A stretch of DNA of 64,000 nt from Lithodes maja (taxonomy: Eukaryota > Arthropoda > Malacostraca > Decapoda > Lithodidae): contig JBAKBP010000183.1 in the NCBI GenBank assembly GCA_037953745.1, positions 1 through 64,000 of the forward strand. Direction: 5' to 3'. Positions within the stretch are counted from its first letter, which is position 1. Every line of letters starts with the position of its first letter. This document shows, one piece after another, positions 9,106-20,168 of this stretch. The position numbers and the translations under genes were made by a program. A model generated the notes under the pieces. The model saw only the letters and a list, made by a program, of their open reading frames with translations. It ran no database searches and was not told the origin of the DNA.

Positions 9106-11480
9106 CCTCTCTCTCTTATTTATCGCTGTCTTCCTTACGATTACGACATACTGTACTAGTGCATGAGAACAGGAAATAGGGAGCCTCGCTCTCTCTCTCA
9201 CAAATGAGAACATAAGTAAACAGGAGTCTGCAGAGAGCCGACTCTGTTACTAAACGAATAGAGGCAGATCCCTTACACACCCAGTCTCTCTCTGTCGCTC
9301 GTTTGTTTGCACTCCGGTACAAATGAGGCAGATCCCTTACAAGATGAACATGGGAATCTGCAGAGAGACAAGTGGCCCACAAAAGGCAGATCCCTTTCAC
9401 ATCCAACCCATTTTGTCCATAATAATGACTATCTGATTTTATCTTGAAATTCTCTATTGTTCTTGATCCCACTATAGCACTAGGTAGCCTATTTCACATA
9501 TCTACGACTCTATTACGAGAGAGGCAGATCCCTTACACAGCCAATCTCTCTCTCTTATTTGCACACTGGTACACAGGAGTCAGATCCTTACACATGCTAC
9601 CAAGATGAAAATGGGAGTCTGCAGAGAGCCGATTGGCCCACACACTGCGGATCCCTTTCACACCCAATTCATCTCGTCTTATCAAATTTTATGTTGAAGC
9701 TCTATTGTTATTGATCCCACTATAGCACTTGGTAGCCTATTGCACATATCTACAACTCTTTTACCAAGCGAATAGAGGCAGATCCCTTACACAGCCAATC
9801 TCTTTCTCTCTCGCTCTTGTTTGTTTGCACACCGGTACAAATGAGGCAGATCCCTTACACATGCAACCAAGATGAAAATGGGAGTCTGCAGAGAGCCAAG
9901 TGGCCCACATAAGGCAGGTCCCTTTCACACTCAACCCATCTCATAAACGTTACCTGTTATTTACACTACTTACTATACACCCATGTTATCATATACCTGC
10001 AACCAAAACACAATTGTAAGAAATAGGAACATAAGAAAATGGGAGTCTGTAGAGAGCCAATTGGCCCACACAAGACAGATGTGGTGTGGAGACAAGGGGA
10101 GGTGTGGTGGAGTGGTCATGCCACTGGATTGGTAATCCAATGGACCCGGGTTCAAATCCCGATATGTCAATGGGAAGATATTATTGGGATTAAATTTGTG
10201 CTGTACCTAGTATCAGTGCATTACCACAAAGCCCACCGAAATGCCAAAAAAATACCCTCATTGTTCCCTGATTAAATAACACTGTATGAATATTCCCATA
10301 TTCAAAATATGTTACAGGGGGACAATGCCTAGTGAGTTCACTGCTGAATAGGTGGCGTTCTGAGAGTGAGGGTCTGAGTCTGGAGGATGAGACGGTGAAG
10401 CACTTGATGAAGCAACCAGCCGCTTCAGAGATGGAGCTGCTTCGAGCCATGATGGATGCTTCACATGTCTCACTCCCCAGACTGGAACAAGACCTCACGG
10501 GCTTCACCATGTTGAGCGGTGGAATGTACAGGCTTTCAGCCTATGCCCGAGAGGGAGTAGTTGGAATATAGAAGAAAAAAAAAAAAAAAAATCCTTTTCA
10601 CACCCAACCCATCTCATAAAAACTCTCTCTCATTTATCTCTGTCTTCCTTACATTTATGACATCCTAGTCTCTCTCTCTCTCACAAATGAGAACATAAGA
10701 AAATCGGAGTCTGCAGAGAGCCGATTGGCCCACACATGTCAGATCCCTTTCACACCCAACCCATCCCGCGCTCTCTCTCTCTCTCTCATATTTATCGCTA
10801 TCTTCTTTACGTTTACAACATCCTATTCTCTCACCATACTCCTTCTCTCTCCTTCACAAATGAGAAAATAAAAAAGTAAGAAAACGGGAGTCTCCAGAGC
10901 CGATTGACCTACACATGGCAGATCCCTTTCACACCCAACCCATTTCGTTCTATCTAATTTCAAGTTGAAACTCTATTGTTCTTGATCCCATTATAGCACT
11001 CGGTAGCCTATTCCACATATCTACAACTCTGTTACTAAGCGAATAGAGGCAGATCCCTTACACACCCAGTTTCTCTCTCTCGCTCGTTTGTTTGCACACC
11101 GGTACAAATGAGGCAGATCCCTTACACATGCAACTAAGATGAACACGGGAATCCGCAGAGAGACAAGTGGCCCACAGCAGGCAGATCCCTTTCACATCCA
11201 ACCCATTTCATCCATATGACTATCTGATTTTATCTTAAAATTCTCTATTGTTCTTGATCCCACTATAGCACTAGGTAGCCTATTTCACATATCTACGACT
11301 GTTACGAGAGGCAGATCCCTTACACAGCCAATTTCTCTATCTCTCTCTTATTTGCACACTGGTACAAATGAGGCAGATCCCTTACACATGCTACCAAGAT
11401 GAAAATAGGAGTTAGCAGAGAGCCAAGTGGCCCCAACAAGTCAGATCCCTTTCACACCCAACCCATCTCATAAACGTGAT
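9106..11480. repeat. Degenerate array of LINE 3'-end copies
   Basis: Units carrying GAGGCAGATCCCTTACAC, GAGTCTGCAGAGAGCC, TGGCCCACA and CAGATCCCTTTCACA recur many times. Four units (about 9,400, 9,690, 10,950 and 11,220) keep a block that on the minus strand encodes a LINE C-terminal segment of the type 'PSAIVGSRTIENFKIK'. The orientation is minus throughout. A SINE interrupts the array at 10,096-10,591. No intact ORF remains. Tandem or repeated self-insertion of one LINE's 3' end is the simplest reading. Confidence 0.6.
10096..10591 (+). mobile_element. tRNA-derived SINE, copy 1
   Basis: The head is tRNA-like, with an A-box-like TGGTGGAGTGG and a B-box GGTTCAAATCCC, the two internal RNA polymerase III promoter elements. 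A ~400-bp body follows and ends in an A-rich tail (A18). A second copy at 23,083 shares the head, the body phrase TGGGAAGATATTATTGGGAT and the 3' end. The flanks (CACACAAGACAGAT and CCTTTTCACACCC) rejoin to the consensus of the surrounding LINE array, confirming insertion. Frames at 10,039-10,571 are incidental. Confidence 0.75.
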
Positions 11481-11742
11481 ATGTTACACACTTACTATAC
11501 ACAAATGGTATCATATACACTCAACCCTCCATTTAATAGACTAAATGGGGGGATGACCAGTCCGTCCAGTGCTAGAAAAGTATTACATTATGTGACAATT
11601 CCTCTCCCTTGCTTTTGGTTCACACATTGGTTTGGTTATTTTATTATCCCCTGTTTCTTTGATATCTCCCTATTAAAGTACAACAGTGTTAGTTGTTTGG
11701 TATGTATTTAATCTGTGATTAATTTCTAATGTGATGGAATAG

Positions 11743-12062
11743 ATCTATCTATCTATCTATTGCCTGACGCCGTGATCCCCAAAGGGGTGGCCACGAACGA
11801 ACCGCCCCCATGCACCTCTGTCCCCAGTAGTCAGTCGACGCCCCCAACCAACACCGCCTTCATCCATATACTTCCTCACTCCATCCTTCCACCTCTCCTT
11901 CGGTGCACCTTTCCCTCTCTGTCCTTCCACCTCGCTCTCGTACACCCTCTTAGTCATTCTCTCGCTTTCCATACGTTCCATATGGCCGAACCATCTCAAG
12001 TTGTTTCTTTTCACACTTTCCAGCCTCCACACCACACCTCCTTCTATTTCTCATTCGTCTGT
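11743..12062 (-). pseudogene. LINE-R fragment, 3' part, split by Gypsy 1
   Basis: Minus-strand LINE-R C-terminus (RWFGHMERMESERMTKRVYE block, GHPFGDHGVRQ end, GATA tail at 11,745-11,760). The sequence stops at 12,062 exactly where the Gypsy LTR begins and resumes at 20,169. Across the junction it reads as the uninterrupted homologue at 9,060-9,100 (CTCATTAATCTGTCTATCCC). CTGT at 12,059-12,062 is repeated at 20,169-20,172. Confidence 0.8.
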
Positions 12063-13900
12063 TGTGACGCATGTCGAGTATGAGCATGCTGTACAGAACG
12101 CCCAGTCAGGCCCCACTCTCGCTAGGATCGTCAGGGCAGGAACTTTGGCTGTAGTCTGTGTAGAGTTTCCTAACTCAGTTTATGTGAGCCGTTGTACTAT
12201 AAGTATTATCATTATGTATTTTGTTTTCTTCTGAGTCAACGAGTTCTATTTTATATCATTAGATATAAGTATTGTGTGTGGGACTTGTATGTAATGATGA
12301 GAGGAGGGATATTACGTGGCGTGGGGTCGGTGAGTGCGCCACGCGGGCCGGTAGGCCTAATTCCCTCCTCCCTTCCTCCCTTTCAGCGCGTGGGAAGTTC
12401 TTTGTCAATCCCAGATTGAGAGAATATGACGTCATGATTGCCAGTGGGCGGTCCTTAAGTAGTTTGAGATATGCCGCTAGAGGGCCGAGTATAAAAAGAG
12501 AGGTTTTTGCCACCATGCTTCAGAACTCATCAGGCAAAGCGACCTCTCATATCCCTTGCAACTATCCATATTCTTCCGACTGATGTGAACTTTCTCTACT
12601 CTCTGAACAGCCTACCTTCTTCTCTTCTCGTCCCTGTATAACCTCAATGACCCCTTTGGTGCAGATTTAGTCAGCCAAAGTATTATCGCTTGAGTTCTCA
12701 CGAGATAAGTGCCTGTTAGATAGCCTATTTTGGAAGGGTTAACTAGAATAGGATTGATTGATGTTTGTTGCACTCGTATATGTATTTCCCTGTGTGCGAT
12801 TATTCATGTTCCTGTTTTCTGCTGGTTTAGGTAATGCTAGACTGGGATAGGGTTCCTCGAGTTGTGATTTCCTATGAGTGCTAGGTTGGTTGAACCAGCA
12901 CAATTGCAACGGAGACATGGGAAGCCTAGGGGGTCTTTTTGATTGTGTACCGTGGGAGTTTAGCACTGTGTTGCGAGTGAGGGCTTTTGCCTGTGCCACC
13001 CAACACTGTGCTATCTCATTTGCTTGACTTTGAGAGGATCGCCGGGAGAGAACCAGATACTAGTGATCTGGATCTCTCAAGAGAGCATCCCGTCAATTAA
13101 CTTAATTTGGCCGCACAGTCTTAAGGACCTCGCTAGGCTACGAGCCGCTTGCTCAGCCATTGTCTCTTAACCTTATGTATCCCAGCTAGACTTTGCTCGA
13201 CCAGCAGATACAGCATAGTATTGAAGCTTCTCCTTATGTATATTATTGTTTCTGCACTATTGATTTCATGTGTGGCACGCTTAGCTACTTCAGAGATTAG
13301 TGGCCCACGAGCACAATCTTAGTAGGCTATTGCCAGTGCATTGTCGGAGTACTTCTTCTTAATGTTTGCCATATCCTATTGCTTATTCTTATAATTCTTC
13401 TTATGTCAATTTAAAGCCTTTAATTACCAGTGAGTTATTCATTAAATTGCTGTTCAAAATCCGATACTTACTTCTTATGAGTATTCGAGAAGCATCTAAC
13501 TTATCAGAAGATTCCTTGCTTGATGCTCGAGGACTATTGTTTAACGTAACGTAATAGTGCCGATCCGAAGTAGAGGGTGGAGGACTTCTTAAGTTCTTAG
13601 TTCAAGGGTGGATTACTTCGGCTTCGGCCAACACTATTCTTTAGTGTTGTAGTACTTTCTTCTTTGTTTGATTGTTGACCAGACTAGATAACTCCCGTCT
13701 TGTTATTAGTCTGTTGTGTGAAACGCTAGTACCGAGTTCTTGTATACCCCGTTATAGCAGATAGAACTCTGGAGGGTAGTGGCGTTTTTTGTTCGGCTGG
13801 CAGTACTCTGGGGTTGGGATCGTGTGTTTCCGTTGTGGCAGCGAGCCATACTCGAGTCCTGTGTAAGAGCCCTAGTGTACCCGAGTGCCCGGTCGTAACA
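12063..13900 (+). repeat. 5' LTR of Gypsy element 1
   Basis: 1,838 bp, starting TGTGACGCATG and ending GGTCGTAACA. It holds a TGACGTCA site and a TATA box (see promoter entry). Small open frames inside (for example about 12,192-12,583 and 13,366-13,554) recur in all four LTRs but carry no recognisable domain, so they are treated as noncoding. Identical in length to the 3' LTR. Confidence 0.93.
12427..12525 (+). promoter_or_regulatory. LTR core promoter: TGACGTCA, TATA box, initiator
   Basis: A palindromic TGACGTCA (12,427-12,434), the CRE/ATF consensus, lies ~56 bp upstream of TATAAAAAG (12,490-12,498). About 30 bp downstream is TTCAGAACTC, a plausible initiator. The 16 bases at 12,505-12,520 between TATA and initiator vary between elements. 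Start-site position is inferred from spacing. The 3' LTR has the same elements, with TATA at 18,758-18,766. Confidence 0.6.
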
Positions 13901-13902
13901 AA

Positions 13903-13916
13903 TGGCGACCTTGCTT
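13903..13916 (+). other. Primer binding site, Gypsy element 1
   Basis: TGGCGACCTTGCTT starts two bases after the 5' LTR. The TGG complements a tRNA 3' CCA end, where minus-strand DNA synthesis is primed. I cannot identify the priming tRNA with confidence. Confidence 0.55.
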
Positions 13917-14115
13917 AGGATTTTGTGAACAGTATAATTTTTTGCAGAGTTGTACAACATTTGTTTGTTGGTACTTTAGCGTACATATTGAAGAATATTT
14001 TTTTTTTGTAAGGCAATTAGGAGAGCATTTAAGAGACTCCAGTTAATTTAGTAATTAGTGCTTGCATAAGGGAGTTTAACACTTTTGTCTCGAGAATTTT
14101 TTGGTGAACTTCAGT

Positions 14116-17100
14116 ATGTCGGGCCCTAGTACTGACGAGGAGCGAGAGATGCTAAGTGAGGAGGTGCCGTTAGTAACTAGTGAGGAGGATGCTAGACTTT
14201 TTGTGAGTAAGCAGTACCACGTGATGGAGGAGAGGCTGACTGGGGTGAATGTTTATGGCTTGCACCTGATAGCCAAGGTTTTGGGTCTATCCAATGTAGG
14301 AGGGATGTCCAAGGGGGAGCTGATTTCCTGGGTGTTGCGTGGGCGACATGGGGTTTCGGAGGAGAGGGCGTTTGGGGGGGTTCCTCCCCAGATCCCCTCT
14401 CACTCGACTCCCACAGTGCCGTCCACTCAAGTACCGGAGGTTAGCACCCTCCCACAGAGGGATGAGCATTGGAAGATTGGAGTGCCCTCGGGCGGTGCGT
14501 ATGGTGGTTCCCCAGTTCTTGCCCTCCCTCCTTCAGTAGTGGCAGCTCCCTCTTCCTGCCTGTCTCCAGATATGATATTTAGACTTGAGCTTGCTAAAAT
14601 TGAGTCTAGGAGGCATGAGAAGGAGATTGAGGCTGAGACTAGGAGGCAGGAGAATGAGACTAGGAAGCAGGAGATGGAGAATGAGACTAGGAGGCATGAG
14701 ATTGAGGTTAGGAGGCACGAGGCTGAGCTTAGGTACGACTCAGAGAAATATTGTGCTCAAATAGATTTAGATAAGACTCGTGCAGAGTCGACAGGGATTC
14801 GGATGGGCCGGGAGGGCCAAGTAAGAGAACAGTCCTTGTCTCACTTAGTCAAATTGGTGCCGGCATTTAGTGAAACTGAAGTCACAGAATTTTTTAATCG
14901 TTTTGAGAAGAAGTGTAGGGAGCATAATTGGCCTGAAGAGAAGTGGGCAGCTCTAGTCTCCTCAAGACTTACGGGTAAGGGTCTGAAGGCTTATGATGCA
15001 CTGCCTTTAGAGTCTTGCATTGACTACCCAGTATTGAAGAGAGCTGTCCTACGGGCATACGAGTTGCAACCAGAAACATATCGATTGAAGTTTCGGGGTG
15101 TTACGAAGACTAGGGAGGCGACCTTTCTTGAACATGCCCGGGACTTAAAAGATGCACTTGCTAACTGGACACGTTCTGAGAAAGCTGAGACGGCCGAACA
15201 GTTGACTGAGCTGTTTCTGCTCGAGCAGTTTTATAAGTGTACTGGTGCAGATATGACTTTAACTATTAAAGAAAAGAACCCTAAAACTCTACAGGAGGCA
15301 GCTGAGATGGCTGACCTCCGGCTATCATTAATTCGTGGGTGCGGGTCTGCCCAGCGTAGTGAGGCAGGTAACAAGGGGCGTGACACCCCACCCCCCCGAG
15401 TTAGTGATATACATTATGCAAACAAGTACAAGAGCTATGATACCAAGACTGACCACAAGACTAACACCGTCCCATTTAAGAAGGGGCCGGGCCCTTCCCA
15501 GTACCAAGGGAAGCCCAGAGGGGAGTTGGAGTGTTATCTTTGTCATGAAAAGGGGCACTTTGCAAGAGTCTGTCCTAGCAAACCACCTACAGCAGCTGTG
15601 TCTTTGGCCTGCAACATTGGTGTGTCTCCGAAGTCTTCTGAGTTTGCCCGGGGCAGTTCGTCAGAGGCTGAGGCACAGCCAATGCAGAAACACCTGAGAG
15701 GCTCGAACCCTGCTCAGGATGTTTTTTGCGACCATAGAGGACGGGGTTGCGTGATGTGGGCGGGGCGCAAGCATGGAGTAGAGGTCTTGCGTGATACAGG
15801 TGCTTCCCAGACTCTGATGAACAATTTGACTGGCTACCCTATAAATGCGGCTCGGGTGGTAGTGGTGCAGGGTATTAATGCAACTCGGTCATACCCGCTG
15901 GTGCGGTTGGAGTTGGAGGTGGATGGTGTGGCACGTGAATTGGATGTTGGGATTGTGGAGAAACTGCCAGTGGAGGGCGTCGACCTTCTTCTCGGCAACG
16001 ACTTTGCAATGCCCGCTTCTGAGGTTCTACCCTTAGTCGTTGCCGAGAGGCCGGCCGACGTGAGTGGGGGAGAGCAAGAGTGTGTCGAGCGGTGCCAGGC
16101 ACAACCCATGGCGTGTGCTGTCACCTGGGCTCGGACAGCTAAAGTGTCACAGCCTAGTCCTCCGTCTTCCGACCAGCAGAGGAACGATCAACAGGAGGAG
16201 GCTAAAGCTGGAGTTGGTTTTAAGAGTTTTGACTCGGCGGCTCTCCTGGTTGATTCAGTATTAGCACCTATGTTAGAGTCTGGAGAGGCCCCAGGACCTG
16301 TCACAGCTAGTGAGGAGGTAGGGCCGGAAGAGACTCAGAGGCAGCAACGTTACACACAGAGAGAAAAAAGGGTTGCTCAGTTGGAGGATCCGGAAGTTCA
16401 GAAGTGTGGTAATGGTGCTGTCGAGATTAAACACGAGGACGGGGAAGCATGTCATGTGAACCTGTTGGAGGAGTTTGTGAGGCAACCACCTGAGCAGCCT
16501 ACTGTCCCTGCGTTGGTCTGCCGCGGCCAAGGTGGAGAAGGAGAGGGGGGCAGTAGGGCACAGGTGGAGGAGAGTAGGGATTGTCATGTCTCGGCGAAGC
16601 AGTGGGCGGGGGACACGAGTCTGGTGGCTGTGGAAGTGCTAGAGCACCTGCCTGAGCAGCAGTGTGCAGCACTCCAGCACCAGCTCGGTTCATACCCCAC
16701 TGGTCGTGCCGAGCCCCTGAGTCTCACAACTCGGGCGGTGCGAGATGTTCCGCAGGCAGGTCATGTGACTGTTAAAAGACCGTTAGCCTCGTTGTTTCGG
16801 TGGTTTAAGGTGGGCGACGAGGCCTTGGCATGGTTGCCAGGTCAGGGTCGACCCATGGCTGCCAAGGGTGGTGGTCAAAAGGAGGACATTGAGCAGATTG
16901 GTAAGGTCGGCTGTGGTATCGCAGTGCCCGGTCGTCGCATAGCCTCCCAATGCTGCTCTAGTCTAATGCAACAGCCCTACCATAGACCGACTGTATCTGG
17001 CCATGTCGCTGAAAGCGGTGATGCTGCGCAGGCAGATGTCGTCACAAGGAATGCGGGGGTGCGCATGTACGGTATCGGCGGGGAAGCCTTAGCAATAATG

Positions 17101-17847
17101 AACTGTGGGAGTGACTGCACGGGTGGTACTGATTGTCCCTCTCATGACCTGGCTGTTCTAGGGACGAAGGTGGAGAAGGAGGGAGACTACAGGTTAGAAG
17201 CTGCGGTCTCGGCTGGGTTGTGGGAGGGCACAAGGCATGTTGTTCGTGGAGACAGTGCAAGGCAGTTATTTACTAGGCTATGGCAGTACTTTCGCATGTT
17301 TGTTGCTTCTCCAGGCCTGAGGTACGGGGTAGAATCCGACATGCAGGCTGGAGATAGTGCAAGGCTCAGTTTAATTCCCTGCCGTATAAATCCTGCTCGA
17401 CAGCCTATGGTGCAAGCAGAGCTGGATTACGTGTGGACGAAGGATCTGAGGGATAAGGAATGTCGTGAGTGGTCGTTGCGTGTAACTTTGTCCGAGCGCG
17501 CTAAAGAGGTATGTGGTTTTGTTGTGGACGGGAGTACCTACCAGTGCAATGTTATGCCCTACGGACTTAAGAATGCACCAGCAACGTGTCAGAGCCTGAT
17601 GAATGAAAGTGAAAAGGACAATGATGCGCTGGGGCATTTCGAGATCTATGTTCCAGCCTATGGTCCGGTCGGTGTAGTTTACCCAGATCATTACCCTCTC
17701 AAGATCTTGGACCCGTTTCACAATCGGAATATGAGGCTGACCAGGTGGTCACTAAGGTTATTGGTATATAACCTGGACATAAGCCATATTGCCGGTTGTG
17801 ACAACGAGGTTGCATGTGGTCGTTCAGGGGTATATGATCCTGGGTAA
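14116..17847 (+). CDS. Gag-protease polyprotein with remnant RT/RNase H, Gypsy element 1
   Basis: The first ATG (14,116) gives MSGPSTDEERE, in a frame open to 17,847. Order: an N-terminal helical segment; a Glu/Arg-rich coiled coil (about 14,580-14,750) built of RRHE/RKQE-like repeats; a Gag capsid-like domain (about 14,840-15,340); a CCHC zinc knuckle (15,532-15,573); and an aspartic protease with the active-site DTGAS (15,793) and LLLGNDF. Compared with element 2 it has lost the whole integrase by an in-frame deletion near 16,441-16,455. About 16,760-17,490 is replaced by unrelated or strongly diverged sequence. After that come only the RT block around 'NVMPYGLKNAPAT' and an RNase H tail around 'RLTRWSLRLLVYNLDISHI'. 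There is no YxDD box. The Gag and protease could be functional; the pol part is not. That it stays open for 1,244 codons despite these changes is notable. Confidence 0.85.
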   Translation: MSGPSTDEEREMLSEEVPLVTSEEDARLFVSKQYHVMEERLTGVNVYGLHLIAKVLGLSNVGGMSKGELISWVLRGRHGVSEERAFGGVPPQIPSHSTPTVPSTQVPEVSTLPQRDEHWKIGVPSGGAYGGSPVLALPPSVVAAPSSCLSPDMIFRLELAKIESRRHEKEIEAETRRQENETRKQEMENETRRHEIEVRRHEAELRYDSEKYCAQIDLDKTRAESTGIRMGREGQVREQSLSHLVKLVPAFSETEVTEFFNRFEKKCREHNWPEEKWAALVSSRLTGKGLKAYDALPLESCIDYPVLKRAVLRAYELQPETYRLKFRGVTKTREATFLEHARDLKDALANWTRSEKAETAEQLTELFLLEQFYKCTGADMTLTIKEKNPKTLQEAAEMADLRLSLIRGCGSAQRSEAGNKGRDTPPPRVSDIHYANKYKSYDTKTDHKTNTVPFKKGPGPSQYQGKPRGELECYLCHEKGHFARVCPSKPPTAAVSLACNIGVSPKSSEFARGSSSEAEAQPMQKHLRGSNPAQDVFCDHRGRGCVMWAGRKHGVEVLRDTGASQTLMNNLTGYPINAARVVVVQGINATRSYPLVRLELEVDGVARELDVGIVEKLPVEGVDLLLGNDFAMPASEVLPLVVAERPADVSGGEQECVERCQAQPMACAVTWARTAKVSQPSPPSSDQQRNDQQEEAKAGVGFKSFDSAALLVDSVLAPMLESGEAPGPVTASEEVGPEETQRQQRYTQREKRVAQLEDPEVQKCGNGAVEIKHEDGEACHVNLLEEFVRQPPEQPTVPALVCRGQGGEGEGGSRAQVEESRDCHVSAKQWAGDTSLVAVEVLEHLPEQQCAALQHQLGSYPTGRAEPLSLTTRAVRDVPQAGHVTVKRPLASLFRWFKVGDEALAWLPGQGRPMAAKGGGQKEDIEQIGKVGCGIAVPGRRIASQCCSSLMQQPYHRPTVSGHVAESGDAAQADVVTRNAGVRMYGIGGEALAIMNCGSDCTGGTDCPSHDLAVLGTKVEKEGDYRLEAAVSAGLWEGTRHVVRGDSARQLFTRLWQYFRMFVASPGLRYGVESDMQAGDSARLSLIPCRINPARQPMVQAELDYVWTKDLRDKECREWSLRVTLSERAKEVCGFVVDGSTYQCNVMPYGLKNAPATCQSLMNESEKDNDALGHFEIYVPAYGPVGVVYPDHYPLKILDPFHNRNMRLTRWSLRLLVYNLDISHIAGCDNEVACGRSGVYDPG

Positions 17848-18330
17848 ATTGACACACGGGTAGCCTCCTGCTTTGGTTTGAGTAGTATTTTGCGCTTGGT
17901 GCTTGTTGGCTCGCGGTTGTAGCCCAGCGTATTGGGTCGTAAAGCAGGAGTTGAGCGTTTGGTATAGAAGAAAATAGGCTGCCCTTATAGTGCAGCCGGG
18001 AAAAAACATATTAAAATATAAAAATCATATAAAAACTCTTTCTTTTTGATGAAGATAATTGTATAAGTTTGTCATAGCCTATAAGGTTTGAGTAGTCCAC
18101 GAACTATCAAACGGCTGAGCTGCTGTAAGCTCGCTCTGGGAGCATGATATTATGTCTTTTACTATTGTTGGGAGGAGTTATGAAATGTGAATTTTTTTTA
18201 TATAAGATGTGTTTTAGTGATAAACTCAGCGTTGTTTTAGTGCCATGCGGTCGCTGGGTGTGAGGGGTTTGATGGGGTTCTGTATATCAGATTTTAGCTC
18301 AGGGTTGAGCAAGTAAAATCTTGGGGGAGG
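17848..18330 (+). other. 3' untranslated region and polypurine tract, Gypsy element 1
   Basis: Noncoding stretch between the ORF stop and the 3' LTR, nearly identical to 33,807-34,296 in element 2. GGGGGAGG at 18,323-18,330 directly abuts the LTR and is the expected polypurine primer for plus-strand synthesis. Confidence 0.75.
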
Positions 18331-20168
18331 TGTGACGCATGTCGAGTATGAGCATGCTGTACAGAACGCCCAGTCAGGCCCCACTCTCGCTAGGATCGTC
18401 AGGGCAGGAACTTTGGCTGTAGTCTGTGTAGAGTTTCCTAACTCAGTTTATGTGAGCCGTTGTACTATAAGTATTATCATTATGTATTTTGTTTTCTTCT
18501 GAGTCAACGAGTTCTATTTTATATCATTAGATATAAGTATTGTGTGTGGGACTTGTATGTAATGATGAGAGGAGGGATATTACGTGGCGTGGGGTCGGTG
18601 AGTGCGCCACGCGGGCCGGTAGGCCTAATTCCCTCCTCCCTTCCTCCCTTTCAGCGCGTGGGAAGTTCTTTGTCAATCCCAGATTGAGAGAATATGACGT
18701 CATGATTGCCAGTGGGCGGTCCTTAAGTAGTTTGAGATATGCCGCTAGAGGGCCGAGTATAAAAAGAGAGGTTTTTGCCACCATGCTTCAGAACTCATCA
18801 GGCAAAGCGACCTCTCATATCCCTTGCAACTATCCATATTCTTCCGACTGATGTGAACTTTCTCTACTCTCTGAACAGCCTACCTTCTTCTCTTCTCGTC
18901 CCTGTATAACCTCAATGACCCCTTTGGTGCAGATTTAGTCGGCCAAAGTATTATCGCTTGAGTTCTCACGAGATAAGTGCCTGTTAGATAGCCTATTTTG
19001 GAAGGGTTAACTAGAATAGGATTGATTGATGTTTGTTGCACTCGTATATGTATTTCCCTGTGTGCGATTATTCATGTTCCTGTTTTCTGCTGGTTTAGGT
19101 AATGCTAGACTGGGATAGGGTTCCTCGAGTTGTGATTTCCTATGAGTGCTAGGTTGGTTGAACCAGCACAATTGCAACGGAGACGTGGGAAGCCTAGGGG
19201 GTCTTTTTGATTGTGTACCGTGGGAGTTTAGCACTGTGTTGCGAGTGAGGGCTTTTGCCTGTGCCACCCAACACTGTGCTATCTCATTTGCTTGACTTTG
19301 AGAGGATCGCCAGGAGAGAACCAGATACTAGTGATCTGGATCTCTCAAGAGAGCATCCCGTCAATTAACTTAATTTGGCCGCACAGTCTTAAGGACCTCG
19401 CTAGGCTACGAGCCGCTTGCTCAGCCATTGTCTCTTAACCTTATGTATCCCAGCTAGACTTTGCTCGACCAGCAGATACAGCATAGTATTGAAGCTTCTC
19501 CTTATGTATATTATTGTTTCTGCACTATTGATTTCATGTGTGGCACGCTTAGCTACTTCAGAGATTAGTGGCCCACGAGCACAATCTTAGTAGGCTATTG
19601 CCAGTGCATTGTCGGAGTACTTCTTCTTAATGTTTGCCATATCCTATTGCTTATTCTTATAATTCTTCTTATGTCAATTTAAAGCCTTTAATTACCAGTG
19701 AGTTATTCATTAAATTGCTGTTCAAAATCCGATACTTACTTCTTATGAGTATTCGAGAAGCATCTAACTTATCAGAAGATTCCTTGCTTGATGCTCGAGG
19801 ACTATTGTTTAACGTAACGTAATAGTGCCGATCCGAAGTAGAGGGTGGAGGACTTCTTAAGTTCTTAGTTCAAGGGTGGATTACTTCGGCTTCGGCCAAC
19901 ACTATTCTTTAGTGTTGTAGTACTTTCTTCTTTGTTTGATTGTTGACCAGACTAGATAACTCCCGTCTTGTTATTAGTCTGTTGTGTGAAACGCTAGTAC
20001 CGAGTTCTTTTATACCCCGTTATAGCAGATAGAACTCTGGAGGGTAGTGGCGTTTTTTGTTCGGCTGGCAGTACTCTGGGGTTGGGATCGTGTGTTTCCG
20101 TTGTGGCAGCGAGCCATACTCGAGTCCTGTGTAAGAGCCCTAGTGTACCCGAGTGCCCGGTCGTAACA
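18331..20168 (+). repeat. 3' LTR of Gypsy element 1
   Basis: 1,838 bp, nearly identical to the 5' LTR, including the 16-base TATA-initiator spacer (18,773-18,788). It is followed by the CTGT target duplication. Confidence 0.93.

Larger units (their letters stand above)
12063..20168 (+). mobile_element. Ty3/Gypsy-type LTR retrotransposon, element 1
   Basis: An 8,106-bp element with two equal LTRs (TGTGACGC...GTCGTAACA), a primer-binding-site-like TGGCGACC two bases after the 5' LTR, one long gag-pol-like ORF, and a GGGGGAGG polypurine tract abutting the 3' LTR. It is flanked by the 4-bp duplication CTGT and sits inside a LINE-R fragment. The LTRs differ at about four single positions by eye, so the insertion is fairly young. 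The coding region lacks integrase and the RT and RNase H catalytic residues, so the copy cannot move by itself. Its sister is element 2 at 27,243-36,152. Confidence 0.93.

Noticed and set aside
10096..10170. Possible functional tRNA gene
   Set aside because: It has A- and B-box-like motifs but no closed acceptor stem, runs into a long shared body with an A-rich tail, and occurs again at 23,083. It is a SINE head.
12192..12583. Open frames repeated at the same place in all LTRs
   Set aside because: They recur only because the LTRs are copies; they have no domain and are interrupted or altered between LTRs.
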